Source of the DNA: Chloroflexota bacterium
Lineage (GTDB): Bacteria > Chloroflexota > Anaerolineae > B4-G1
NCBI GenBank assembly: GCA_011046405.1
Contig: DSAR01000463.1
Coordinates: 1 to 9,683 of the forward strand
Direction of reading: 5' to 3'
Length of the DNA stretch: 9,683 bases
A program made the translations under genes and the position numbers. Below the pieces are notes generated by a model. It was not told where the DNA came from. It was given only the letters and a program-made list of their open reading frames with translations, and did not search any database. Below are positions 1-7,784 of this stretch, piece by piece. The number at the start of each line of letters is the position of its first letter. Position 1 is the first letter of the stretch.

Positions 1-1
1 C

Positions 2-1474
2 GTCGGCAGCGTACGGACCGTGATTTTCAACTGGCTCTTCGCCCGCCAGAACGACGGCCAATTCATCCTGCGCATCGAGGACACCGATCGCACCCGGTAC
101 GAGCCGGAGACGATCCTGACCTTGCTGGAGGGTTTGCGCTGGATGGGCCTGGATTGGGACGAGGGGCCGGACGTGGAGGGACTCAAACGCTCGGGCGTGG
201 AGAACGCCGACGCCTACGCCGTCGGCGGGCCACGTGGGCCGTACATCCAGTCGGAGCGTCTGCCGCTGTACCGCAAGGTCGCGGCGGAATTGCTCGAGCG
301 GGGATGGGCCTATCGCTGCAACTGCACCCCGGAGCGATTGGAACAGGTCCGCGCGGAGCAGCGGGCGCGTAAGGAGACGCCGATGTACGACCGGCATTGC
401 CGCAACCTCCCGCCTGACGCTGTCTCGCCCGACGACCCCAACGCCGTCGTGCGGCTCAAGGTCCCGTTGGAGGGAGAAACGTCTTTCCACGACGTGATCA
501 AGGGAGACATCGTCTACGAAAACCGGATGATTGACGACCAGGTGCTCCTCAAATCGGACGGCTACCCCACCTATCACCTGGCGGTGGTGGTCGACGATCA
601 CCTGATGGAAGTGACCCACATCGCCCGCGCCGACGAGTGGCTCCCCAGCACGCCCAAGCACATTCTGCTGTACGAGGCGATGGGATGGGAGCTGCCGATC
701 TATTGTCACGTGCCCCTGGTGATGGGCCAGGACGGCAAGAAGCTCTCCAAGCGACACGGGGCGACCGCTATCGAACAGTTCCGCCAGCAAGGTTACTTGC
801 CAGAGGCGCTGTTCAACTACCTGGCGCTCCTGGGTTGGGCGCCGGGCGAGGGGGATGAGCAGGAGATTTTCACCCGCGAGGAATTGATCGAGCGCTTCGA
901 CCTGTTCCGGGTGAACAAGGCGGCAGCCGCTTTTTCCTACAAAAAGCTGGATTGGATGAACGGCGTCTACATCCGCAATCTCCCGGAGGAGGCGTTGTTG
1001 GCGCGCCTGTTGCCCTTCTGGCAGGCGGCCGGCTTCGTGCCCGATCCATGCCCGGCGGACGTGCGGGAGCGGCTCCGGCCCGTCGTCCCGCTGGTGCAAG
1101 AACGGCTCAAGCGCCTGGACGAGATCGTCGCATGGACGGCGTTCCTGTTCCGGGACGTGGCCCCGCCATCGGCGGAGAAGCTGGTGGGCAAGAAGATGTC
1201 GCCGGCGGAAAGCCTGGAGGCGCTGCGAAGGGTGCGGAAGCTGCTGGCGGAGATCGAGCCTTTCGAGCCGGAGGCGATGGAACAGCCGATGCGCGACCTG
1301 GCCGCCGAGCTGGGAATCAAGGCCGGCCCGTTGTTCGGGATCGTGCGCTGGGCGGTGACCGGGCAGAAAGTGGCCCCGCCGCTCTTCGGCTCCCTGGCTA
1401 TCGTGGGGCGCGAGGACGTTCTGGCCCGCCTGGACGCCGCCGAGGAGACGTTGGCCGCTCATCCCGATCTGTAA
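2..1474 (+). CDS. gltX: Glutamyl-tRNA synthetase (GluRS), 5'-truncated by window edge
   Basis: Class I aminoacyl-tRNA synthetase that charges tRNA-Glu with glutamate in the cytoplasm. The reading frame is open from base 2; the first residues, VGSVRTVIFNWLFAR, match the segment just after the HIGH motif of GluRS. The GTG at 20 is therefore internal, and the true start with the HIGH motif lies a few residues upstream of the window. Visible landmarks are FILRIEDTDR (62-91), a CxC pair (317-325) with a third Cys at 398-400, the tRNA/ATP-binding core with DDQVLLKSDGYPTYHLA, and the KMSKS-type loop KLSKR at 740-754. The helical anticodon-binding domain follows to the stop. About 490 residues are seen, so the full protein is probably slightly over 500, normal for the family. 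Two oddities are a roughly 16-residue insertion after GPDV (176-223) and Asn (404-406) where E. coli GluRS has its zinc-ligand His. Function is near certain; discrimination between tRNA-Glu and tRNA-Gln cannot be judged. Confidence 0.97.
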   Translation, partial: VGSVRTVIFNWLFARQNDGQFILRIEDTDRTRYEPETILTLLEGLRWMGLDWDEGPDVEGLKRSGVENADAYAVGGPRGPYIQSERLPLYRKVAAELLERGWAYRCNCTPERLEQVRAEQRARKETPMYDRHCRNLPPDAVSPDDPNAVVRLKVPLEGETSFHDVIKGDIVYENRMIDDQVLLKSDGYPTYHLAVVVDDHLMEVTHIARADEWLPSTPKHILLYEAMGWELPIYCHVPLVMGQDGKKLSKRHGATAIEQFRQQGYLPEALFNYLALLGWAPGEGDEQEIFTREELIERFDLFRVNKAAAAFSYKKLDWMNGVYIRNLPEEALLARLLPFWQAAGFVPDPCPADVRERLRPVVPLVQERLKRLDEIVAWTAFLFRDVAPPSAEKLVGKKMSPAESLEALRRVRKLLAEIEPFEPEAMEQPMRDLAAELGIKAGPLFGIVRWAVTGQKVAPPLFGSLAIVGREDVLARLDAAEETLAAHPDL

Positions 1475-1543
1475 TCGTGCGGTTGGGCCGACGTTTGTCG
1501 TAGGCGCTTCAGCGCCGCAATCGCCAAACCGGATGCGAGTACG

Positions 1544-1576
1544 AAAGCGACGGGCTGTATTAGCCCGTCGCTTTTT
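1544..1576 (+). terminator. Intrinsic terminator of gltX
   Basis: A perfect 13-bp stem (AAAGCGACGGGCT, 1544-1556, pairing with 1562-1574) closes a 5-base loop GTATT and ends in a run of five T (1572-1576). It lies 70 bases after the gltX stop and reads in the gltX direction, so it very probably ends that transcript. A smaller hairpin, GGCGC-TTCA-GCGCC, sits just before it at 1503-1516. Confidence 0.9.
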
Positions 1577-1855
1577 CGCGCTGGGAGGGCTGGTTTTTAC
1601 CAAGCTATTTGTCGTGGGTTTCTTCCCAGGGGTTGATCGGTTTGGCGTTTTCAGAAAAATAATTCTCCCACCTGCTCCCGCTGGATCGTCAGATCCAGCA
1701 GATGAACGAGTCATATTCGGCCTGTTTCGCCCACTTTTGGCCTGAATGGTAACCGCAGGTTGCACGCGATCCAGGCCGAGCGAAATGGGAGGTTTTAAAT
1801 TCTGGAATCGCCTTTCTTCGGAAGAAACTGGGGAATCCTCTCAATAATTCGGGGA
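1577..1855. other. Convergent intergenic region without a gene
   Basis: This stretch lies between the gltX terminator and the 3' end of the methyltransferase gene. The short open frames here have no recognisable product and no ribosome binding site. It holds one clear hairpin, GCTGGATC-GTCA-GATCCAGC (1680-1699, 8-bp stem, 4-base loop), not followed by a T run on either strand, so it is not a standard terminator. I see nothing else that I can support. Confidence 0.6.
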
Positions 1856-1897
1856 AAGAAACCAGGTTTTTCTGAAAAACCTGGTTTCTTGTTCCCC
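1851..1897 (-). terminator. Long palindrome, probable terminator of the methyltransferase unit
   Basis: Bases 1856-1872 and 1874-1890 are perfect 17-base inverted repeats around one central base, built on AAGAAACCAGG...CCTGGTTTCTT. Outer GGGGA (1851-1855) can also pair with TCCCC (1893-1897) across a 2-base bulge. It starts 12 bases or so past the methyltransferase stop when read on the minus strand, where the 3' arm is U-rich (GGUUUCUU), so it could terminate that transcript. The tail beyond the stem is CCCC rather than a T run, so the termination call is weaker than for gltX. The near-perfect symmetry also fits a dispersed palindromic repeat. Confidence 0.55.
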
Positions 1898-1905
1898 CCC
1901 CCCCC
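1894..1905. repeat. Homopolymer run of 12 C
   Basis: Twelve consecutive C bases lie 3 bases beyond the stop codon of the minus-strand methyltransferase gene. The tract is outside any coding region, so length changes would not shift a reading frame. Its exact length is prone to sequencing and assembly error. Confidence 0.9.
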
Positions 1906-1908
1906 AGG

Positions 1909-2745
1909 TTATTGACGTGAGGCGACGAAAACACCGGCCGTCTTGGCGACCCGGTACGCGCCCGCCTCCTCGATCTGATTCTCGATCTGCCGCTCGACCT
2001 GTTCGATCAACCGCTCCCACACCAGGCCCTCCGGGAGCAGCGGTTCGTAGGCGTGGCGCAGGCTGTCGACGTAGGCCACCGCCGGGGCGGCTTCTGGGAA
2101 GAGCAGCGCGCTCTCGAGAACGACCTGTTTGACGTCGGGAAAACGCGATTTGAGAATCCGTGTGCCGTTTTCCAGCGTGAAGCGCATCCGTGCAGCCGCA
2201 GGCCGTAAGTCGGATGGAAAGCCCAGGGCCTCACAAGCCATTTCCGCCTCGGTGAAGAATCGTTGCATCGAATCACGGGCGTTGGTCGCCGCGACCAGCC
2301 GGCCGCCCGGCCGCAGTACGCGATGGAACTCGGCGACGGCGGTTTCGATCTGCGGGATATGGTAGAGGATGTGGTTGGCGAAAACGACGTCGCAACTGGC
2401 ATCCAGCAAGGGGAGGCGCATCGCGTCGGCGTTCAGGAAAGCGGGTGGGTAGGTGTGTTGGTGGGCCGCAGCGTTGGCGGCCGCGTCTTGCAGCATGCCC
2501 CACGAGAGGTCGGCGCTCGCCAGCCAGCCGTCCCGCTGTAGCCGGGCGACGACCGGCTCGATATAGGCTCCCGAACCGCACCCGACGTCTAACACAACTT
2601 CGTCCCCACGCCAGGGAACGCGATCGAGCACCCAGGCGGGGAAATCGACCGGGGGCTGGGTATAGCGCTGGTGAGTCTGAAAGCGGACTTGCAGCGGCCC
2701 TTCGTTGGCGTACATCTGGGCGGTGATGGCCTGCTCCTCATTCAA
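1909..2745 (-). CDS. Class I SAM-dependent methyltransferase (UbiE/Methyltransf_11-like)
   Basis: A 278-residue soluble enzyme of the Rossmann-fold methyltransferase family that uses S-adenosylmethionine; the substrate is unknown. Motif I is VLDVGCGSGAY (residues 51-61), followed by the acidic residue of ADLS (D79) that normally binds the SAM ribose, NADAMRLPLLD (105-115), the motif IV-like segment DVVFANHILYHI (119-130), and LRPGGRLVAATNA (144-156). The roughly 120-residue C-terminal extension should shape the acceptor pocket. The start is TTG (2743-2745): GAGGAGG lies about 6 bases upstream, and no in-frame ATG is better placed until codon 11. The start overlaps the stop of the upstream acetyltransferase gene by 8 bases, so the two are translationally coupled and probably function together. 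Small-molecule methylation is the likeliest role; rRNA or quinone methylation cannot be excluded. Confidence 0.9.
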   Translation of the reverse strand: MNEEQAITAQMYANEGPLQVRFQTHQRYTQPPVDFPAWVLDRVPWRGDEVVLDVGCGSGAYIEPVVARLQRDGWLASADLSWGMLQDAAANAAAHQHTYPPAFLNADAMRLPLLDASCDVVFANHILYHIPQIETAVAEFHRVLRPGGRLVAATNARDSMQRFFTEAEMACEALGFPSDLRPAAARMRFTLENGTRILKSRFPDVKQVVLESALLFPEAAPAVAYVDSLRHAYEPLLPEGLVWERLIEQVERQIENQIEEAGAYRVAKTAGVFVASRQ

Positions 2746-3610
2746 ATGTGTCCTCCTCGACGGGGCGGTAGATGGTGTAATCGAAGACGTGCTCGAAACC
2801 GAACTGCCGGTAGAGCGGGTATCCCTTGGTCCCGGCGGTGAGAGCGATCATATCGTGGCCCTGATCAGCTGCGTCGGAGAGGATGCGGTTCAGGATGGCC
2901 TTACCCAGCCCGCGACGGCCCCACTCGGGCAGGGTGGCCATGATGTAGACGCCGGGCAGGCCATAGCCTATAATCAGTGCGCCAATGGCGGCCGTGGGAC
3001 CGCCGTCCAACCGGGCCATGTAGAGCCGGGCCGGGTCCCCGCGCAGCCAATCCTCGGCCATGGATTCGAAGTAGTCCAGGGCTATCCCCGGCGGAAAATT
3101 AAAGGCGATTCGGCGGATCGTGCTGGCGGCCTGCAAATCCTCTATGCAATCCGCCAGCCAGACTTCGGCGGCGGGGTTGAGTTCTGGCGTCTCGATCGCC
3201 GGCAGCGGCGCCGCCATCGCTGGCAGGGTGGGTGGGTCGAAACCCATGCCGTGCTGCTTGAGGAGTTTTCCAACGTCGCTGGGGCGGGGATTGGGACCGA
3301 TCCACCAATACCAGGGGACATCGCGCTCGGCGAAGAACTGTTTGACCGCCTGGATCTCGGCGGTGATGGTGGCCTCGTCGGTGCCCGGCGGGTAGTCGCT
3401 GCCCAGGGCCAGGTTGAGGAGCGAGACCTCCAGGCCGCTGGAACCGGCCGTGACGCCGAGCCCGTCGAAGTGGGCGGCCTGGGGATAGCGCGTGGGCAGC
3501 CACGATTGGACCGCTTTCGTGTGCTGGTCGGTCAGGTGGATGACTTCGGCCGGGGGCCTGCCCAGCCGGGTTTCGATGATTTCCAGTGTCGCGCGTTTGA
3601 ATTGATTCAC
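2738..3610 (-). CDS. GNAT-family N-acetyltransferase with a long N-terminal domain
   Basis: A 290-residue protein whose C-terminal half is a GNAT acetyl-CoA-dependent acyltransferase domain. The acetyl-CoA pyrophosphate loop is in VYIMATLPEWGRRGLGKAIL (221-240; R233-x-x-G236-x-A238), and the motif B-like GYPLYRQFGFEHV spans 263-275. The N-terminal half (about 1-140) contains a Trp/Tyr-rich patch, VPWYWWIGPNPRPS (98-111), that I do not recognise as a catalytic domain; it may be a degenerate GNAT repeat. The start is GTG (3608-3610) with GAGGT about 5 bases upstream. It is the first gene of a two-gene unit with the methyltransferase, whose TTG start overlaps this stop. The acceptor (amine of a drug, metabolite or protein) is unknown. 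A 308-residue open frame on the opposite strand is a shadow of this gene's codon pattern. Confidence 0.88.
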   Translation of the reverse strand: MNQFKRATLEIIETRLGRPPAEVIHLTDQHTKAVQSWLPTRYPQAAHFDGLGVTAGSSGLEVSLLNLALGSDYPPGTDEATITAEIQAVKQFFAERDVPWYWWIGPNPRPSDVGKLLKQHGMGFDPPTLPAMAAPLPAIETPELNPAAEVWLADCIEDLQAASTIRRIAFNFPPGIALDYFESMAEDWLRGDPARLYMARLDGGPTAAIGALIIGYGLPGVYIMATLPEWGRRGLGKAILNRILSDAADQGHDMIALTAGTKGYPLYRQFGFEHVFDYTIYRPVEEDTFE

Positions 3611-3656
3611 GTTGACCTCGCTTTGGATTGATTGACGTGAAGTGGGTTTGGTTAGG

Positions 3657-3679
3657 ATTCTTGCACGTTGGGCAAGAAT
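3657..3679. repeat. Inverted repeat ATTCTTGC-N7-GCAAGAAT
   Basis: Arms at 3657-3664 and 3672-3679 are perfect 8-base complements with a 7-base loop. A related, shorter hairpin with the same core (CTTGC-N7-GCAAG) lies at 3742-3758. Shared core and identical loop length suggest two copies of one element. It could be a protein-binding site or part of a dispersed repeat. Confidence 0.65.
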
Positions 3680-3705
3680 TTGCTATCGATGACCCTTTTT
3701 TTGTT

Positions 3706-3815
3706 CTGGCTCTTCCAGGTTAGGCCCTAACCAATAGAATCCTTGCACAGCAAGCAAGAGCCGCTTCGCTTCTGCCATCGGCATCCTTTCTTGGCTCTGG
3801 CTCTTCCGGGTTAGG
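3706..3815. repeat. Two 19-base direct repeats, 91-base period
   Basis: CTGGCTCTTCCAGGTTAGG (3706-3724) recurs at 3797-3815 with a single change (A to G at the twelfth base). The interval between them holds the CCTAACC half of a palindrome and the second CTTGC...GCAAG hairpin. A further GGTTAGG followed by the CTTGCAC core is at 3650-3666. The arrangement looks like a partly decayed tandem or dispersed repeat unit rather than chance. Confidence 0.7.
3718..3732. repeat. 15-base palindrome GGTTAGG-C-CCTAACC
   Basis: Perfect 7-base arms flank one central C. It overlaps the end of the first 19-base direct repeat. The shape suits a dimeric DNA-binding protein, but it lies about 110 bases upstream of the acetyltransferase start with no recognised promoter nearby, so an operator role is only a possibility. 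Confidence 0.5.
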
Positions 3816-3872
3816 GGTGTTTATGGTCACGTTGATGCGCGATGTGTTGATCTGGCCCTTGGTCGAAAGGTC

Positions 3873-4654
3873 TTATTTCCAGCGCGTCAGTATTGTCTCC
3901 CGCTGGAAGAGCCTTATCGCCAGCCACAACACGCCCGCATTGATCAGCACCAGCACGGCTGTGGCCCATACCATCATCGCGGCGCTCATGTAGATCTTGC
4001 CGATCAGCACTGCCATGCTGAGGCCGATCAACGGCACGATGAACAGCGCCGTCACCTGCTGCGCCGCGCGCGGGTCGTTGATCCGCGACGAGGCGATCAC
4101 CCCACACGACGTGGAGAGCAGTGCGAACAGGGGGCTGTGCAGCGCGATACTCAAGGTCCAGGCCGGGCGCACCAGTGCGGCAAACACCACCGGGCTGGTG
4201 ATGAAATACATCCCGACAGCGGTCAGAACAAAGCTTAACCAGGTCAGGATGATCGCCGGGGCCGCCGAGGCGATCACCTTGCCGATCAGCAGCTCGGCCG
4301 TGCTGACCGGCGTCGCCAGCAGCGGTTCCAGGCTGCGGGTCTCTTTTTCACCGACGATGCTATAGGCTGCGACGTACACCGGCAGCGCCAGGGGGATCAG
4401 CAGCAGGTAGAACATGTACTGGTCGTTGAGCAGGATCATCATGGCGGTCTTATCGTCGAGGTGGGCCAGCTCGGGCGGCAGTGGAAGGTCGCCGTTCGAG
4501 GTCTCTTCGTCCGGGACGCGTTCCATGAACCATGCCGTGCCAACGATCATGGCGACCATCAGCACCGGCAACAGCGCCATCATCACCAGCACCATCTTGT
4601 TCTTGCCCATGTCCAGCCATTCTTTTTGGACGATGGCCTGAATGCGCTTTTCGT

Positions 4655-4658
<4 letters not shown>
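3873..4658 (-). CDS. ABC-2 type transporter permease
   Basis: A 261-residue integral membrane protein, the membrane half of an ABC exporter whose ATPase is encoded immediately upstream. Hydrophobic segments are visible at about 22-45, 81-101, 126-152, 165-188, 201-220 and 225-249, giving six membrane spans as usual for ABC-2 permeases. The cytoplasmic segment VGEKETRSLEPLLATPVSTAELLIGK (102-127) is the hallmark found in NatB-like and related ABC-2 permeases, and an extracytoplasmic loop rich in charged residues lies between spans 1 and 2. Its ATG overlaps the ATPase stop in an ATGA arrangement, with GGAGG 8 bases upstream, so translation is coupled. The permease would work as a dimer or with itself twice, since no second permease is present. 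Substrate is not readable; drugs, peptides, lipids or sodium are all known for this family. Confidence 0.93.
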
Positions 4659-5575
<917 letters not shown>

Positions 5576-5597
5576 CTCGTCCTTTCTCTTTCTCTCT

Positions 5598-6587
5598 CTA
5601 CAGGAGCAATCCCATGCGCAGCATTTCCAGGCGGTGCTCCAGACCTGCCTCCTCGACGGCCCTGGTCACGGCCTCCATCCAGGTCGGTACGACGATCTCG
5701 ACGCGGCAGCCGGGACTCGCGGTGATGGTCTGGCTCAACAGGTCGGCCACCAGGTAGGTCGCCAGGCCGTCGTGTGCAGGATCGAGAAGGATTTCCAATT
5801 GGTTGACCGCTTTCTCCTGGGTGTGGGTTTCGTACCAAGCCCAGGCAACCACCTGTCCTTCGTCGGTGCGTACAACGAAATCTGTCCGCCGGTATCCGTC
5901 TGCCGCGGTGACGATTGGCTTTAACAGGCGTGCCATGAGCGCTCTCTGATACCGGGACCTCTCCACCGGTTCGTATGCTTGCAATGCTGCGGGGATGGCG
6001 CGCTTTTCCAGCTCGTAGCGCGGCTGCCAATCGGCATAATCCAGCGACTCCTGGCGATACCCTTCCGGCAGTGGGGTCGCTGGCGGGGGTTGGTCGCGGG
6101 TGGCCGTGTACCTGCTACTGCTGCTGTAACGAACGAATCCCAGCTTTTCATAGAGTTTGTATGCTGGTACATTCCCATCGGTCATGTCTAGCAAAATCCT
6201 GGACCCGCCGCGCTTGTGGATGAGCTCGACGGTCGCCGCCACCAGCTTTTGGGCAATGCCCTTGCCGCGATAAGCGGGGAGCACACCTACGGTGGCCATG
6301 TACCAGGTCTGGGCACCGCCCTGCCGGTTGGCGTTGGTGAATCCCACGATCTGCCCATTCTCTTCCCACACGTATCCGCGCACCAGGTCGCGCAGGCGCG
6401 GCGAGAGCCATTGGAAAAGGCGGACGAGTGGCCAGATGCGCCGCAGGTTCTTGGCTGATTCGATCGCCGATTTGGCCTCGTCCTGCTGAACATTCCATTC
6501 GGGGTGTTCCGGGTACTGCCAAATTTCCTCGGCCATTTCGGCCATCGTCAACAGATCGTCGGGTAATTGGAGCAAGCGCATAGACAT
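5598..6587 (-). CDS. Tandem GNAT-family acetyltransferase
   Basis: A 329-residue cytoplasmic protein with a clear N-terminal GNAT domain and a diverged second one. In the first, the acetyl-CoA loop is VGVLPAYRGKGIAQKL (100-115; R107-x-x-G110-x-A112), and PAYKLYEKLGFVRYS (141-155) is the typical C-terminal part. Residues about 175-329 repeat the pattern weakly (FVVRTDEGQVVAWAWYE at 237-253, then LEILLDPAHDGLATYLVADL at 264-283) but lack an RxxGxG/A loop, so this half is probably non-catalytic. The two-domain build resembles mycothiol-synthase-like tandem GNATs, without evidence for that reaction. I chose ATG at 6585-6587 because GAGAGG lies about 9 bases upstream; the open frame extends to a TTG at 6632 with no comparable site. 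It follows the regulator by 69 bases, a gap holding a small GCCCT-N6-AGGGC hairpin (6611-6626), and precedes the ABC ATPase by 22. Confidence 0.88.
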   Translation of the reverse strand: MSMRLLQLPDDLLTMAEMAEEIWQYPEHPEWNVQQDEAKSAIESAKNLRRIWPLVRLFQWLSPRLRDLVRGYVWEENGQIVGFTNANRQGGAQTWYMATVGVLPAYRGKGIAQKLVAATVELIHKRGGSRILLDMTDGNVPAYKLYEKLGFVRYSSSSRYTATRDQPPPATPLPEGYRQESLDYADWQPRYELEKRAIPAALQAYEPVERSRYQRALMARLLKPIVTAADGYRRTDFVVRTDEGQVVAWAWYETHTQEKAVNQLEILLDPAHDGLATYLVADLLSQTITASPGCRVEIVVPTWMEAVTRAVEEAGLEHRLEMLRMGLLL

Positions 6588-6656
6588 ATACAGTACCTCT
6601 CTTTCTGACGGCCCTTTATTCAGGGCAGCCAACAGATTGCAAGTCCAGATGGCTGG

Positions 6657-7736
6657 TTATCTTAGAAATCTTTGTAGAGCATCAAAGATCTCTTGGATGC
6701 GAGAAAGGTTGAACCGGTAATATTTGCCTCCTTCGCGTCGCTCCTCTATCAGGTAGCCGGTCGCGCTGAGTTGGCGCAGGTGCCGCGAGGCGCTGGATTG
6801 GCTGAGCCTGAGGCGTGTGATCACCGCTTGGGCGCTCAATTCTCCCTCTTGGGCCAGCAGTTCCAGGATGCGCAGCCGCGTATCGTCGGCCAGCGCGTTC
6901 AAGCGAGTCAGTAGCTCGGAGCGATTCAGGGTCGGGGATTGGACCATGGCACTTGACGGGATCCGGGCGCCAAAAACAGCCCACAAACTGTGCGTTCCAA
7001 GCTCGATCAATGCGACGTATGGGTCGAGGTGGGGGGAGGGGATCAAGACCAGATCTTTGATCTCTTGATCGATTTCATCCCATTTCGATGACAGGTCCCG
7101 GTCGGTCACCTGGGACAGGATCTTTTGGGCCGACTTGCCCCGGTAGTCGATGGACGCGAAAGCCGTGATCGATTCCCGCAGCATCGGTAGGCTGGCTTCC
7201 CATTCGGCTGCCAGGTGCTGGTCCCACATCGTGCGCAAGTGCTCGACGATGGCGCGCTGCAGCGCCGTGGGATCCTGGAGCCTGGCAAATTCTTGCTCAT
7301 GCCACTTGAGGTCAAAGTCTCGATCATTTTTGTGCATCTGCTCGAAAAAAGAAAGGAACGTCTTCCGGTCGGTGAGCAGGTCTTGGATACTAGGCAATTC
7401 GCCCAGATCTTTTCCCAGGTGCTTGGCTGCCTTTTGGCGTATCTTTTGCATAAATTGATCGCGCATTTCCTGGGCGTCCAGCGCCTCCAGGTGATCGACC
7501 CACGCCGGAAAGCTGGGCCATTCCGTTTCTTCCAAGAACATTCCCGCGATTGACAATAACCATTCGTCGATTGCAAGCTGCTCTTGGGCCAGATCGGTCA
7601 GTGTTCGTTGCACCCACGCATTGGCGCTCGAGATGTCGGCAGAGAGCAAGATCAGGCTGGCGAGCATGTTGTGTGCCGGAGATAGGACAAAGCGGACCTG
7701 GATATCTTGGGGTGCGATCAGGTGAATTTCGGACAT
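6657..7736 (-). CDS. ArsR-type HTH regulator with large N-terminal domain
   Basis: A 359-residue transcription factor. The C-terminus (about 274-345) is an ArsR-like winged helix: LNALADDTRLRILELLAQEGELS, recognition-helix region SQSSASRHLRQL (312-323), and the wing EERREGGKYYRFN (331-343). The ELCVCDL metal-binding signature of classical ArsR/SmtB repressors is absent, so metal sensing is not suggested. The roughly 270-residue N-terminal part is helical and rich in Trp, Gln and acidic residues; ArsR proteins with a long domain of this kind (DUF5937-like) are known, often beside ABC transporters, but I cannot confirm the match. I prefer ATG at 7734-7736 (MSEIHLIAPQ, with GGGA upstream); the frame also allows ATG at 7752-7754 and GTG at 7761-7763. 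It is the first gene of the operon and probably controls its own promoter. Confidence 0.87.
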   Translation of the reverse strand: MSEIHLIAPQDIQVRFVLSPAHNMLASLILLSADISSANAWVQRTLTDLAQEQLAIDEWLLSIAGMFLEETEWPSFPAWVDHLEALDAQEMRDQFMQKIRQKAAKHLGKDLGELPSIQDLLTDRKTFLSFFEQMHKNDRDFDLKWHEQEFARLQDPTALQRAIVEHLRTMWDQHLAAEWEASLPMLRESITAFASIDYRGKSAQKILSQVTDRDLSSKWDEIDQEIKDLVLIPSPHLDPYVALIELGTHSLWAVFGARIPSSAMVQSPTLNRSELLTRLNALADDTRLRILELLAQEGELSAQAVITRLRLSQSSASRHLRQLSATGYLIEERREGGKYYRFNLSRIQEIFDALQRFLR

Positions 7737-7765
7737 ATTTTTCCATCCCTGCATATTACCCACAT

Positions 7766-7782
7766 AACCGGGTAGAACGGTT
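7766..7782. promoter_or_regulatory. Candidate operator AACCG-N7-CGGTT
   Basis: A 5-base inverted repeat with a 7-base centre sits right after the -10 box of the regulator's promoter and overlaps the predicted transcription start near 7778. This is where an autoregulating winged-helix repressor would bind. The arms are short, so the assignment is an inference from position. Confidence 0.45.
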
Positions 7783-7784
7783 TT

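Larger units (their letters stand above)
3611..3872. other. Repeat-rich intergenic region, no gene
   Basis: This 262-base gap separates the ABC permease stop from the acetyltransferase start, all on the minus strand. It contains two CTTGC...GCAAG hairpins, a GGTTAGG palindrome and two copies of a 19-base direct repeat, each listed separately. I see no convincing sigma-70 promoter and no T-tailed terminator reading in the minus direction, so whether the permease transcript continues into the acetyltransferase-methyltransferase pair cannot be settled here. Confidence 0.6.

Noticed and set aside
20..22. GTG at 20 as the start of gltX
   Set aside because: The frame is open upstream to the window edge and codes VGSVRT, which matches the conserved segment after the HIGH motif; the real start is outside the window.
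952..1503. 183-residue Gly/Arg/Ala-rich frame inside gltX
   Set aside because: Composition typical of an out-of-frame reading of GC-rich DNA, entirely within the GluRS anticodon domain.
1533..1745. 70-residue plus-strand frame after gltX
   Set aside because: It contains the gltX terminator within its first codons and has no ribosome binding site or recognisable sequence.
1689..1934. 81-residue minus-strand frame
   Set aside because: It runs through the palindrome and the run of 12 C and overlaps the end of the methyltransferase gene; no sign of coding.
2705..3631. 308-residue open frame on the plus strand opposite the acetyltransferase
   Set aside because: It mirrors the GNAT gene's GC-rich codon pattern, has no recognisable domain and conflicts with a clear enzyme on the other strand.
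3611..3872. CRISPR array in the repeat-rich gap
   Set aside because: Only two 19-base repeats 91 bases apart with no uniform spacers and no cas genes nearby.
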